A stretch of DNA of 64,000 nucleotides from Sphagnum magellanicum (Eukaryota > Streptophyta > Sphagnopsida > Sphagnales > Sphagnaceae): positions 1,984,001 to 2,048,000 of the forward strand of contig CM038922.1 of NCBI GenBank assembly GCA_021904315.1, in the 5' to 3' direction. Position 1 is the stretch's first letter; each line of letters opens with the position of its first letter. The notes beneath the pieces were generated by a model. The model was not told where the DNA came from, searched no databases, and saw only the letters and a list, made by a program, of their open reading frames with translations. Positions 38,051 through 50,509 of this stretch are shown here, piece after piece. The position numbers and the translations under genes are program-made.

Positions 38051-38829
38051 GTGGTCAAGGTTGTTGCACATGTATTGTTGTTGTGCTTGGTACAATAGGC
38101 TATAAAACAATTATGAACTCTTTTCTCATCAATTACTTCAGTTTATCATCCACAAAAGACAATTTTTGAACTCATGTCCAACCTACTGACAATGTGCACA
38201 TGATGATGCAATCTCAATGGTGAGATGTATGTTTGGAATCGGTATACTTTGTTGAACATGTGGTTGTTCAACAATTCCCATAATAAATACATTCGGCCAA
38301 ATAGTTTGGTTAAGTGGTTGTGTTTTTCAGACAACAACAAATATTACGACTAGTTCCACCAGTTATACATGTGGTTGAAAACTGGATTGGTGTGAAGGTT
38401 TTTGTTCCAAGTTATGTAGTTGTTCCAATCGATTTATAAATTGGTTGTGCTCCAACTTTAAATCTATTATGGATGAATTCAAAATGGGAATTTGTTCAGA
38501 AATGTAATACTTAGTAATAGGTAATGATCATGATGGCATATTAACTCTAGGAATGTAGAAGCCGAATGTTGTAGGTTGCCATCTTTGGCCTATAAAAGTT
38601 ATTTCATTAGCATGTTAAACATGTGTGGTGTGATGTCCACTTGGTTGTGCGTTTGGCCTCAGTTGTTGGGATGAATGCTGGGGTGTCAAAAAACAACGGA
38701 TCAAAGGTACTTGTGGTTCCTTTCATTCCTCACGTTATGTTAGTATTTGATGAAGAAGCATCTATGCTGTCACTGGTCATTGAGGTTCAATGTTGGGAAC
38801 ATCAATTAGTTCAATGACATGAGCAAGAG

Positions 38830-39880
38830 GAGGAAAGAATCTTCAAAAACATTCCATGCCATGTCATGGAATATTCTTAATATATTCATTTGCCACATGG
38901 AAAATATTTTAGGATGTGGCAAAATATTCCATGATGTAGTAGAATATTACCATGATTTGGAATATTTTGCCACATCACATGTGTGGTTTGTTTTAGGATC
39001 AACAATGGATTATTGATTTTGAACATGGGTTTGGCCAATAAAGTTATTGAAAGCAGAATCATGTGAAGGTTTGAAGGCAAAAAAAAGGAGAATTATGCAT
39101 TTAATCATCCGTAGTGCAACTAGTGTTCCAAATGTGTAGGGCTTTTAAACAATAGTTACAATATTTTCAAAATTATTGAAATGGGTGGAAAATACATGTT
39201 TCAAAAATCTTTGATGAAATAAAAAATTCAATGTATATTAATTATTTGACAAACATGCATTGAAATGGCCAAAGTATTATGATATTATAAATAAATAGAC
39301 ACTATACATGGAAGCATGTTACGACTGTCAAAGGTTTTATTGTTAATATTGGCCATGGCCCAAATGGAAATAATTTTATGAAGTTAGATATTTTTATGCC
39401 ACACCACTAACATATATTCACCATAACAAAATGAATATACATACGTGTAAAAATACATAGTCAAGAGAAAACCTTTAGGCCGTAAAAGGAATTTAAACTT
39501 CCTACATAATCTAGCTAGCCACAAAAGCTTTATGAACAAGAAAATCACAATTGATTTGATGCAAATGCAATTGTGATGTATTATCACTAGTGTTAAGAGG
39601 CTTTAGAGTGCAACAACAAATGCTGAACTTCATCCCAACTCCACGTGTAGTCATGAGTGAACTCTTCCATGAGCCACCAAACATAAGTATTTACAAGACA
39701 TGATACACGTGTTTACATTGCACATATGCCCCATAACCACCCAAAGAATTTTCCAACATTGCAACAAAATATACACATGAACATGTAGTGAAATTTTCAA
39801 TAACAATGTTGTATTGCTTGTCATTAGAAAGAATATTGTAAATTCATCCATACCTAAGCGGAGGGATATCAATAAAGGGG
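38830..39880 (-). repeat. Right arm of large inverted repeat
   Basis: About 1.05 kb, the inverted counterpart of 33860-34790. It includes SWIM copy S2 at its outer end and the 'tggaatattttgccacat' block at its inner end. A further short piece of the same repeat lies at 58604-58790. Confidence 0.75.
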
Positions 39881-39890
39881 AAATAGTTAT
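39560..39890 (-). pseudogene. SWIM-type zinc-finger coding repeat, copy S2 (decayed)
   Basis: On the minus strand P-P-L-R-Y-G precedes C-S-C (39775-39783), 19 residues, then C-K-H (39709-39717) followed by V-Y-H-V-L, and T-W-S-W-D-E-V in a shifted frame. The zinc-ligand spacing C-x-C-x19-C-x-H equals that of S1. The fragment is interrupted by stops and a frame change and is not a working gene. Confidence 0.68.
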
Positions 39891-40589
39891 TAAGGGTTTT
39901 TTTATTCTTTTTAACTTAAAATTTTTGGTTTTATTGCTATCAATAGGTTGTTTCAGATCAGTAGTTAAATTAAATATAGTTATTTTCTTACAAATGCAAA
40001 AACAAAACAAAATTTAATCTTTCATAACAAATGGAAAGAAATGAAGATATTTAAGTTCTAAGTGAACTTGTTCATAAACCAAAAATACAAACAAGAAATA
40101 GTCTTCGAAAATTAAAAAAATCAAAAAAGTTCCAAAAAATCAAAAGTTTACCAGAAGTTCTAAAAAAGATCACCCTATCAATCCTCCCATCCTTCTATTT
40201 ATACCAAACACAACATTGTTTTAAATTTAAAAATCACTAACTGGTAAAAGTTGAATTTAAACTATAACAACTATTGGTCACAAGTTTAAACTAACATGTT
40301 ATTATCAACAATCGGTTATTGTACAAGCTAGTTACCAATTTACCCTGGTTACTTTAACACCTATTATTGGTTATTTCAACAAATCAATTCACCTAAAGTC
40401 CTATTACCTAGTAATAACTATAGGTATTAAAGTAATATTGCTTCATTAATTACTAGTTGGTAACAACAAGTTAGTATGTACACATTTGAAAAATTGGGTG
40501 AACATTTGTCCCCCTTCAACTAAATTTCATCTTAAAAATCAATCACTTAGAATTACATGTTTAACTCTAGTAGTCAAATCATTAATAGG
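39891..40589. other. AT-rich spacer
   Basis: No gene. 40270-40470 is rich in short 'ggttactt' and 'ctagtta' blocks resembling those at 43980-44280. Confidence 0.45.
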
Positions 40590-43500
40590 TTGTTCACATG
40601 TGGTACTCAAGAGTTTCAGCTAAAGGAGCAAGTTGAGATCCTAGTCTCTTAGCAACAAGTGTTTCCTTCAATATTATATTTGGAGTCTTGAAAACTTTAG
40701 AGGCATGTGTGATAGTGTCAATCAAAATAACCTCTATAATTACCCCAATTTCTAATATAACTAATGGTACAAGTTTGGGAGTAGTAGGTTTTTCCAATCC
40801 TTCTACATGAGTGTTAACAACTACAACATGTATTTCCACAAGTTCTGTGGGTAAAGACAAAGTGCAAGAAATAATGGCCAATTTTGCTCCTCCTCATATT
40901 GGCTCTAATTCCTTAGTGGTAGTGACCATTTCGAAAACTTATAGCTATAGTCATTGCCTACACATGTGAAAACTTCTGGAAAACAATAACAAATACCTTA
41001 ACTAGTTTACTAGTAATCTGATCATATGTATAACCATCAAATTGTAATCACTACGCAACCATTTCATTCAAGTAAACTTCTACATATGCACGAACTATCT
41101 CCAAACTATCTTGGATCTATTCTTTCGTAATTTCCTTTACAATTGCCACCATTCCCTCCATTTTGGGTTTTTATCAGCCAATGCTTGGTTTTATACCTTA
41201 AACAAGGCATTGTCCAAAAGCAATTCCTCAAACTCCTTCAATTGGTTATCCATGTATGTAGTTTGAGAAACTTTATTCGGTGCTTGACGAAGTATCGCCG
41301 ATTCACTTTTTGATTCTTGGATCTATACCCAAAGCTCGTGGGTATGATTTTCCATGTCAATGTTGACTTCCATCAACTATTCTTTTTGTTGTGAACAAGT
41401 GTTCTCTAGCTCCAACATATTTTTTTCCCGTTGTACATTGATGGCCTCCATCTTGCCATGGTCCCTTGTTAATCAGTCAAGGTCAATCTATAGGGCCTTT
41501 AGGTTGTTATGGGTTTTGAAATGAGCATGGTTCAACTCATTGTACAACTATTACAAAGTTTCAACCTTCTTGATTGCCTTTTCAACTTCAACACTTTTGT
41601 AACCAAATGCTTATTCTCTATATGTAGTTTAAGGAATTGGGTTTTCACAGTAGCTAGGTCCTTATTTTTATTATGTAGGGCTTGTTTATGGTTAACCAGT
41701 TCCAAGCAATGGGCCTATAGTTGGTTGTTAGTGTCCTCTAATAAGTTCTCAATAGTATTATATTTGGTTCCCAAATCAGCTAAATTATCTACTATCTAAG
41801 GCCAAGTCTAGGCAAATAAGGTTACTTGTTCAAATAAAAGTGTAACATGTTTTAAGCTTTTGTGTTGACTATAGGCTACCAACATCTCAAGAAAAATATA
41901 AATAGGTCTAGGTTGAACTAGTTTTATACCTGTTGGTAACGGGTTGCTAGCTTATTTTGTAGGAGTAGAAATCTTTTGAATAGGTAAAGGCTTTTGATTT
42001 GGGACTTGTTCAAAGTCAGGTTCACTTTGATCCTTCATGAACTAATCAGTTTCCATCCTTATTAATTCATCATTTTTTTGCATAATAACATCAATTTCCA
42101 TGCCTTCATTGCCTCCCTCCATAATCATGTTTTGCTTACGAATGCATGTAAGGTTTCTTCTTCGGTGGTGTATTGGTTGGTTTTGGATTCAATCGGTCCT
42201 TGGGTGTTAATGACTCAATTCGTATTTTCATTCGATGTAATTGTCAAACTAGTCGTGGTAATATGTTAGCTGAGCACACCAATCGACGTCCACTAATAAA
42301 TTGTTCTTTGGTCACAAACTAAAGAAAAGGTTTTTTAGATTGCTTCGCAACAACTTTCTTCTTCTCTCTTTCTTGAACGAATTGTGGTTATGGAAAGTCA
42401 ACAAATCTATCTTCCTTTGACAAGGAAAACCAATGTCATAAACAAACTTCTATAATTGGTCTAGAATAACATGTTGCTTCCTTCCTATCATGTGTTACTA
42501 ACCCTATTGTGATCTACTTTTGGTGTTTAATACATTATGTCAGTTTTGTTAACATTTGTGTCAATATAATAGAGCACTAGTTGATCTTCTTCCTTTTGTT
42601 CGCCAAATTAAGAGTAATGGTAATGCAATTACTAAAATAAACTAACCTTTCATGTTGGTAAATGATTTGCATAATTGTTGCAAACCTAGCATGGTACTCT
42701 TTCGTCATCTGAATGATGTTCCACTATTTTTTGTTAACAAATGCATTTGATCCTGTTATGTTTTTGAAAGCAATTTGGGCCTCCTTGACCAATGCGTTTG
42801 TTGCATCAACTACTCCTTTAGCATTGATGCCAAATTGTTAAATGATTAATGTTTGTTCAATGGTGATTTTCTCACCACAAATAACTACTTTAATGCGTCC
42901 ATCCTTTGTGGATTCCTAGGTGTGTAAGAACTCCTTCGACATGTCAAGTTGTGGAATTGTCCAATGAACAACAAATAAACCACCCAAACCAACTCGCTCT
43001 ACCCATTGTCACTATTTGGATCCCATTTGGATCCACCATAACATTTTTTGAATTTCTTTTGCTTCAGCATGTGCTCACTTCCACTTTGGTGGCATTACTA
43101 CAAAATGTGGGTGCAATTCACTAGTCCCCATTCACTAGACTAATGAATTCACTACTTCTTCATTAGTCCCCATTCACTACAACTAGTGAATTCACTCAAA
43201 ATCTAATGAAATCACTTGGTGTACAAGGACACCTTTTGTTGTAGTGTTGGTGAACTACCTTCTTCTACCTATTCCTTTCCGTTTTGCCTTATCATGTATT
43301 TAGACTGATCCTAGTAGGTACATCAATAGATATGTTAGGAGAATCAACTTTTACATCAAAGAATCCTCCTTTAATTGGTGTTGATGAAAAATCCTTTGGT
43401 TGCTCAACTTTTTTTACCTTTGTAGTTTTCTTTTCCACCTATTCTTCCTCTTAGAATCACTAATTATGACAAATGTTGGCGTAGGATGTGAAAAATGTCT

Positions 43501-43853
43501 TTGAAGGCATTGTAATGTTTCTTCAAGTCCTTCTCCCATAGTGGTAGCACGTCTTAATGTTTCAAAAATTTCTCATTCTACGTTTCTATCTTCCCTAGAA
43601 CTTTCACTATTTTTTGAAAATACAAGAGGTAGCCTTGATGCAAGTGGTTAAATGTAAATTATGCCAATTACTCTAAAATCTTCTCTCTAACTCTCTGTAG
43701 TTTTCTTTCCTCTCCTTCTTTCTTTTCTTTTCGTATTTTTAACTTTGCCTCCCTCTTACTTGCTCTCTCTCTCAACTGATCCAAGGCACTCACTACCTCA
43801 TTTTGGTGCAACAAAAAATATAAGGGAATCCAAAATGAAAAATGAAAAGACAT
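40590..43853 (-). pseudogene. Large coiled-coil coding remnant, unidentified
   Basis: Not recognised. The minus strand gives long coding-like stretches over about 3.2 kb. They are: a strongly basic/acidic helix (R-E-R-A-S-K-R-E-A-K-L, about 43770-43680); a central region with G-S-N-A-F-V-N-K-K and Y-H-A-R-F-A-T-I-M-Q-I-I-Y (about 42760-42640) and D-Q-L-V-L-Y-Y-I-D-T-N-V-N-K (about 42590-42540); a Lys-rich stretch F-V-Q-E-R-E-K-K-K (about 42390); heptad-like leucine-rich helices (about 41800-41560 and 41380-41160); and a Val/Thr/Pro-rich end (40881-40594). Several stops interrupt it. It follows the Gypsy pol fossil in the same orientation, so it may be an extra frame of that element or an older host-like gene; I cannot decide. 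The 154-bp element at 43093-43246 is inserted in it. Confidence 0.45.
43093..43246 (-). mobile_element. 154-bp inverted-repeat element (MITE-like), copy 2
   Basis: Exactly 154 bp. Its reverse complement begins CACTACAACAAAAGGTGTCC and aligns end to end with 16068-16221. The hexamer TTGGTG occurs at 43086-43091 and again immediately after the element at 43247-43252, a possible target duplication if one extra base is assigned to the left end. Inserted in the coiled-coil remnant. Confidence 0.72.
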
Positions 43854-44299
43854 TCTAAGGGGTACACCGATTCTTTATACTACAACCATAAAGCAAAAAG
43901 TGGCGACGTTTGGAGAATGACATAACTTTTAGGCATACTTTCCTTAAGAAGCTTCTGACACCTATAATTAGGTTTATTGGAACATCATTATTTCATGTAG
44001 AAGTAGGGTTAACTAGTAGGTTTCCAATTGGTTGCCTCTTTAATAGGTCACTAATACCTGTTTCACCTAGGATTAGACAAATCATTGTATGTTTTTCTCC
44101 TAGTTGGGCATTCTATTGTCAAACTTGTAGTGTTAACCTAAACTACTTCTTCAACAAACAAGTTACCAAAATGGTTCGTCCCAACTGGTTTTTCATTGAA
44201 CATGTTATCAGAATGGGTTATTTCAATTGGTTACTTAACGATCGAGTTATTAAAATGGGTTACTTGCATTGATTTCTTTGATACAAATCATTAAGCTTA

Positions 44300-46250
44300 G
44301 CTAAAACAAGTTGAAATGTGTGATCCTTTGTAAACCTATAAGGTTTTAACTTATTAATGTTAACCAATATTGGATTAAGATCAAATTTGTTAATAGTCAC
44401 TAGTAGTACTATATTGTTTGGTAAACAATATTGGATCCTATATGGTCCAAACCATCATTTCTGAAACTTAGGATATGTGCTTTGATAGCCCTTGGAAACC
44501 ATAAAACAAAATCTCCAAACTAGTATTTTGTTTCAATGTATCGGTTTTGAGACCATAATGACTGGTTCCACTAATTAAAAGCCACCGTGTCTTGTGCTAC
44601 TAACTAGTTCTCTTGGAGTTTCTTTAATTTTGATAGTCAATTAATTAGAACTTTAATAGGTGTTGGGTCATGATTCTGTCTTGGTTTGATGGTAACAAAT
44701 GTTCCATAAGTAGCTAAAGGTAATCCATAAACAAATTGGAATGGGGTATGATTGATTCCAACCTTTAAAATAATTTTATAAAAAAATGAAATTATGGACA
44801 TGTGTTCATCCAAGTCATTCCAATTCTCATTCACCAGTTTTGTGAGTAATGTATCGAAAAATTTGTTAATAGACTTCGCTTGTTTGTTCCCTTGTGGATA
44901 ATAGATAGCAAAACTAATATGTCTTAAGATAAAATGATTAATTAAATAATGAATAACATTGTTAATGAAATGTGTACCTTGATCAATAACAATAGTCAAT
45001 GGACAACTAACCGAGTAAGAATGTGGTCATATAAGAACTTTACAATAACAAAAGTTGTGTTGGTGCATAAAGATTTTGCCTCCACCCACTTGGTAGCATA
45101 CTTAGTGGCAACTAAAATGTATCAATTGCTAGAGTAACAACTCGTCAACTTAATAGGTTCGATAAAATCCAGTACACATTTTAAGAAAGGTTTTTCAGGT
45201 AGAGTATTGATAAGTTTTGCAATGTTTTATGCTAACAAGTTACCTGTTCATTGGCATAAGTCATAGGTTCGACAAAATTCATGAATGTTCATGGTTGGCC
45301 ACTAGTAACCGGCATCAAGAATCTTCCTCATAGTATTGTCTGAGGAAAAATGTCCTCTGATTCCACTATGTAACTCCTATAATATAACTGGTACCTATTC
45401 TAAATGCAAGACACAATGGAACCTATTGTCTTGTCCAAATCTGTAAAGTATTCCACTTGTACCACAAATGGCTTAACTTTTTGAACCAATTATTATTTCT
45501 ATGAAATAATCAATCTTTCTAGCATTCTCCCTTCTAACAAGTTGTATACACACTTTGTAACCACTTTGCTATAAGGTGAACATGTGAGCATCAATGGTCT
45601 AATCAAGTACATCAACTTGTTTTGTTTTGTTGGGTAATTTATTTAATGCATCTGCCATTAACTGGGATCTACTAGGTTTATAAATAATTTTGAAATCATA
45701 CTCCAAAAATAACAATAACCACCTAATTGTTCTATTAGAAACTTATGCCTTGTTAACTAAATACACAAGAGCCATGTGGTCAACATAAAATATAAATCGG
45801 TTACCCAATAAGTAATGTTTGAATTTGTGTAAAACATAAACTATAGCTAAAGCTTCTTTCTCAATAATAATATAATTCCTCTTAGTTAAGTTCAGTAATC
45901 TAAAGGCATAGATAACTAGTTGATCAAATTTACCTATTGGGTTTTGGGCAAATATGGCTCCTATTGCTAACTAAAATGCATTTTGGACTAATAGAGGATT
46001 GTGAACCAACTGCATCACATATTACCATATTTGGTCACAATATTGGTAGCATTGTTATACTTGTTTGCAATCAATTTAGTAGTAGATGCATATAATGTGT
46101 CATTGGTAGTCTTCTTAATTTTGTATGTTGCAGTTTTGGAACATTAAAAATATCATCAAGTAAGATATGGCTTGGCATTTAATTGTAGCAAGAATTGGGC
46201 CACCAATCTTCATGCGTATCTTTTTCATGATACGTACCTCTGTCTTTTCA
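44300..46250 (-). mobile_element. Ty3/Gypsy pol fossil: RNase H, integrase, GPY/F (broken)
   Basis: Minus-strand remnant. In its own sense: an RNase H segment with E-K-E-A-L-A-I-V-Y and H-K-F-K-H-Y-L-L-G (about 45880-45770), a degenerate integrase zinc-binding region (about 45330-45240), the integrase core with D-Q-G-T-H-F and Y-Y-P-Q-G-N (44999-44637), and the GPY/F domain with W-F-G-P-Y-R-I (about 44460) and N-K-L-K-P-Y (about 44350). RNase H before integrase is the Ty3/Gypsy order. The upstream part is cut off where the second Copia copy begins. Broken in several places and old. No LTR was recognised. Confidence 0.8.
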
Positions 46251-46308
46251 TTTGAATTGTAATTTAAATATGTGTGAATTTTTTTGATAATAAGTTTTTC
46301 TAAAGGTC

Positions 46309-49300
46309 TAAACATGGCAAATTCAATGATAGGAGGTGTATTAGACAACCATGTCTGGTATGTGGATTCTAGAACTTCAAACCACATGACTAGTCATGGA
46401 GAATGGTTTGGAGACACAAAGGATTTGAAGACACCGGGGTTTGTGAAAACCGGTGACGACAATACCCATCCCATCACACAAATTAGTAAGGTGCCATTGT
46501 CTATGCAAGATGGGGAAACAAAGTACTTGAAAGATGTACTTCATGTTCCAACCATAACAAAAAAATTGGTTTTTGTAGGCCAGATGGTGGAACAAGGTTT
46601 ACATGTGACATTCAACCCAAATGGATGTTTTGTGAAAGACATGAAGAACCAAGGCAAATTGATTGCAAAAGGGGAAAGGAATGGACGAATGTTCACCTTG
46701 GATGTGACCATGCTTGAGGTGAATTCCATGTTATTCACACAAAAAAGGAGCTAGAGACATTCTAATTTGGCAGAAGCGAGTTGGCCATGTTAATCTCCAA
46801 TGTCTTAAGGTAACGGAGAAACAAAATCTTGTTGGAGGTTTTCCCAAATTTGGAACAAAAGAGGTGATGTCAAAAGTTTGTGAAGCATGCCAATTGGGGA
46901 AGCAAGCTAGGCATCCATTCCCAGCTCAAACAACTCATGTATGTTCCAAACCTTTGGAAATGATCCACTAATATGTGTGGACCAGGAAGACAAAATCCAT
47001 TGGAGGATGCAAGTATTACGTGAGTTTCATTGATGATCACACAAGGAAAGTGTGGGTTTACTTCATGAAACACAAAGATGACGCGTTTCAACATTTTTTG
47101 AATTTAAAAGCAATGGTGAAGAAGGAAAAGGGTGTGAGCATCAAGTGCTTAAGGTCTGATGGAGGGGGAGAGTATTTTTTAAATGAATTCAGTGAGTACT
47201 TGAAGGAGCATGGAATTGAAAGGAAGTACTCATGTAGTTATTCCCCACAGCAGATGGGAATTGCTAAAAGGAAAAACATGCACATTACAGAAATAGCACA
47301 TGACATGTTAAATGAGAAGAATTTGCCAAATTACTTTTGGGCTGAAATGGTAGCAATTGTAGTCTATATCATGAATCGAACACCCATAACAACAGTTCAT
47401 GGCATGACATCTGAAGAAAAATTCATAGACAAGAAACCCGATGTTTCACACCTCAGAGTGTTTGGTTACATTACATACGTGCATGTTCCTAATGAGAAGA
47501 GATCAAAACTAGACCCAAAAGTTGAGAAGTGTATCTTCATTCAACATTCTTCAGAACAAAAAAAAAATTTTAAATCCTTCCACTCGGAAGTTGCAAGTGA
47601 ATAGAGATGTTGTGTTTGATAAAATGGTTAGCTGGTATTCACCATTAAAGGTAGCAAAAGATGGAGAGGCTAGAAATGGTGATGTTTCATTAGATGTGGA
47701 ACAAGAACTGCAATTAATTAGTGGACCACAAGAGTCTTCACTTAGTGGGTCAAGTAGCACTTCATGGAAAGGAATACTAAGATTTTCAAACATTATACAT
47801 GGTAGTTCTCAAACATCATCTAGAAATCTTCTTGTAGATGATGAGTCAAGTGATTCAGAGAAGAGTGTGGGTGAAAAATCAATAATCATTTCAATCACTA
47901 CTCTCGGAGCTCGGATGGCCAAGAAAATTTTGAAAACACTTAACAATAACAGTGGAGTACGAAGATTCACACGAGTCAAGTACCATGTACAAAGACTCAC
48001 ATATGATGGCTTTGTAGCTCATCATTATGCATACATGGTGAAAGTTATACAAGAGGTTGAACCCACTTGTTTTAAACAAGCGCTTGGAAACCCTAAGTGG
48101 GACAATGCCATGGATGAAGAGATGGCGGCTTTGGATGTTAATGCTACTTGGGAATTGGTAGCTTTACCAAAGGACAAGAAAACAATTGGGCACAAATGGG
48201 TGTACAAAGTCAAGCACAATGCAGATGGATCTATGAACATATATAAAACAAAATTTGTTGCGAAAGGTTATGCCCAAATTTATGGCATAAACTATGAGGA
48301 GACCTATAGTCTACTTGCCAAAATGATAACTATAAAAGTAATCATTGCTACGATAGTAGCAAAAGGATGGTCTTCACATCAAATGGATGTAAAAAATGTT
48401 TTTCTTCATGGAGATTTACAAGAAGAAGTGTACATGGAACAACCACTAGGTTATGTGGACCAAACACATCCTAATTTGGTTTATAAGTTGAAGAAAACTT
48501 TGTACGGCTTGAAGCAAGCACCTAGAGCTTGGTCAAACAAGATAGGTCAATATCTTGTCACAAGCGAATTTCAAACATCCAGTGTAGATTTTTCACTATG
48601 TGTGAAAAAGATAGATCATGGGATTGTAATCATAGTCATCTATGTTGATGACTTGATTATCACAAGAGATAGTGATGAAGACATTTTTGATTTGAAGAAG
48701 CTTTTGAAGCAAAAGTTTGAAATGAAGGATTTGGGAGAATTGCATTATTTCCTTGGCATTGAGGTAATCTAATCCCCTAAAGGGATATGGTCACTACAAA
48801 GGCAATATATGCCTTGAACAAATTGTCCGAATATGAATGACAATTGCAAACCCATTGCAATTCCATTGGAGCAAAATGTGAAGTTAGGTGTAGATGAAGG
48901 AGACCTTGTGGAGGATACCACTATGTATAGACGCATAGTGGGGAATTTGATTTACATGACCATCACAAGGCCAGATTTGAGTTATGTAGTTGGAGTGGTA
49001 AGTCAATTCATGCAAACACCATGAAAGCCACATTTGGATGCAGTGAGGCATATATTGAAGTACATAAAACATACTTTGCAATGTGGAATTTTTTATGAAG
49101 CTAAGAACTAGTTACAAGTACATGGATACACAGATGCTGATTGGGCCGGTAATGTTTCAAATAAAATATCAACCAGTGGTTTCATGTTTTCTTTTGGAAG
49201 TGGTGCTATTAGTTGGAGTAATAAGAAACAACTAACAACTGCACTATTAAACATGGAGGCAAAATACAGAGGTGCAACAATTGTTGCATGTGAAGTAATT

Positions 49301-49914
49301 TGGTTACAAAAACTACTCTCAGATTTGGGAAAGTCAGTGGATGTTTTTGTTGTCATTTATTGTGATAACATTAGTAGCATACTACTTGTTAACAACCTGA
49401 TCTATCATGTTAGGACAAATCACATTGAAGTGCATTACCACTTTATTAGAAAAAAATTCTAGCAAAAGAAATTAGCCTTATTCATGTCAATACTAAAGAT
49501 CAAGTTGTTGACATTTTCACAAAGGCTTTAGGTACAGACAAGCTAAAGAGGTTTAGAAAAATATTTGGTGTATTAGAAGTGGATTTAAACTTGAAGGGGA
49601 GTGTTGAAAAATTAAGCTCAACTAGTTAGGTTTCATTAGTTACTAGAGTAGGAAAGTAATTAAGTTATTTTCACAAGGTTGAATTACTTTCTTTACTTAT
49701 ATTAGTTTGGTTATTTATGGTTTGGTCTTTTAGTTAAATACTTTGGTGTTTATGGTTTGGTTCTTTTTTCTTCATTGCACAAGTTTGTGTATTTCATGTG
49801 ACAAGAACCTTGAGGAGTTCTTGATGTTATGTTTTGTGTTATGAGCATCATGTTGTAGTTTCCTTTCAATAAAGATTTATGTTTGCACTTGAGTAGATCT
49901 CCTATTTGTTAACA
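46309..49914 (+). mobile_element. Copia-type LTR retrotransposon fossil, copy B (partial)
   Basis: Same subfamily as copy A but on the plus strand, beginning inside the protease region and reaching the 3' LTR. Parts: protease (about 46310-46740), integrase (about 46975-47550), a linker, reverse transcriptase with Y-V-D-D-L-I-I (about 48100-48770), RNase H (about 49180-49460), purine tract (49591-49601) and 3' LTR (49602-49914). The 3606-bp length matches the corresponding 3.6 kb of copy A, so there are no large internal changes. Coding is broken in a handful of places. No 5' LTR is present; the left edge abuts the Gypsy fossil. Confidence 0.92.
49602..49914 (+). repeat. 3' LTR of Copia copy B
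   Basis: 313 bp, TGTTGAAAAATTAAGC... to CTATTTGTTAACA, preceded by the purine tract TTGAAGGGGAG. The TGTT/AACA ends are intact. It aligns to the LTRs of copy A in reverse orientation. Confidence 0.92.
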
Positions 49915-50509
49915 ATCTTGAATTGGCCTATGCAAGATGGGGAACCCATAATGACCAATCTAATTAATGGACCAGTTCTAAATGTTAACTGCCATGTGTG
50001 CTCCTAAACAAACAAGATTGCAACAAAACAATGGCCTTGTCACATTCACCGATAACAAATTGAATAGCTATGTATAAAAATTTTAAGTTAGTAACACCAA
50101 AATCCAAAGCCCTGGATACTCCACCACAAAAGGTTACAAAGGAACATTCAAGTTTGTCACAAGAAATAAATAATCAAACTTTGACACATTCTTTCATTCT
50201 CTTATGTTTACTAGATCAGTAAATATAAATCTTGAGATTTTGATGGGATGTTGAAGATAAGTTCTTCATTAATAAACAAAAAAAATGCATCTTTAGCACA
50301 ATGAAATCACTTTTTACAATTCTTTACAACACAAGCTAGCAAATCAAATTTGGGAACTTATAACACATGATTTAATGTTACTAATCAATGCTATTAGTTC
50401 AAAGTTATAAAACATTTGCACTCTAAGTGCTATAAATTATACTATATAAAGTATATATTTTAGAAACAATAATAAGTTTGAAAGTATTAATGTTTATATT
50501 ATGTACTAT
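49915..50509. other. Spacer
   Basis: No gene or clear repeat recognised. Confidence 0.4.
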
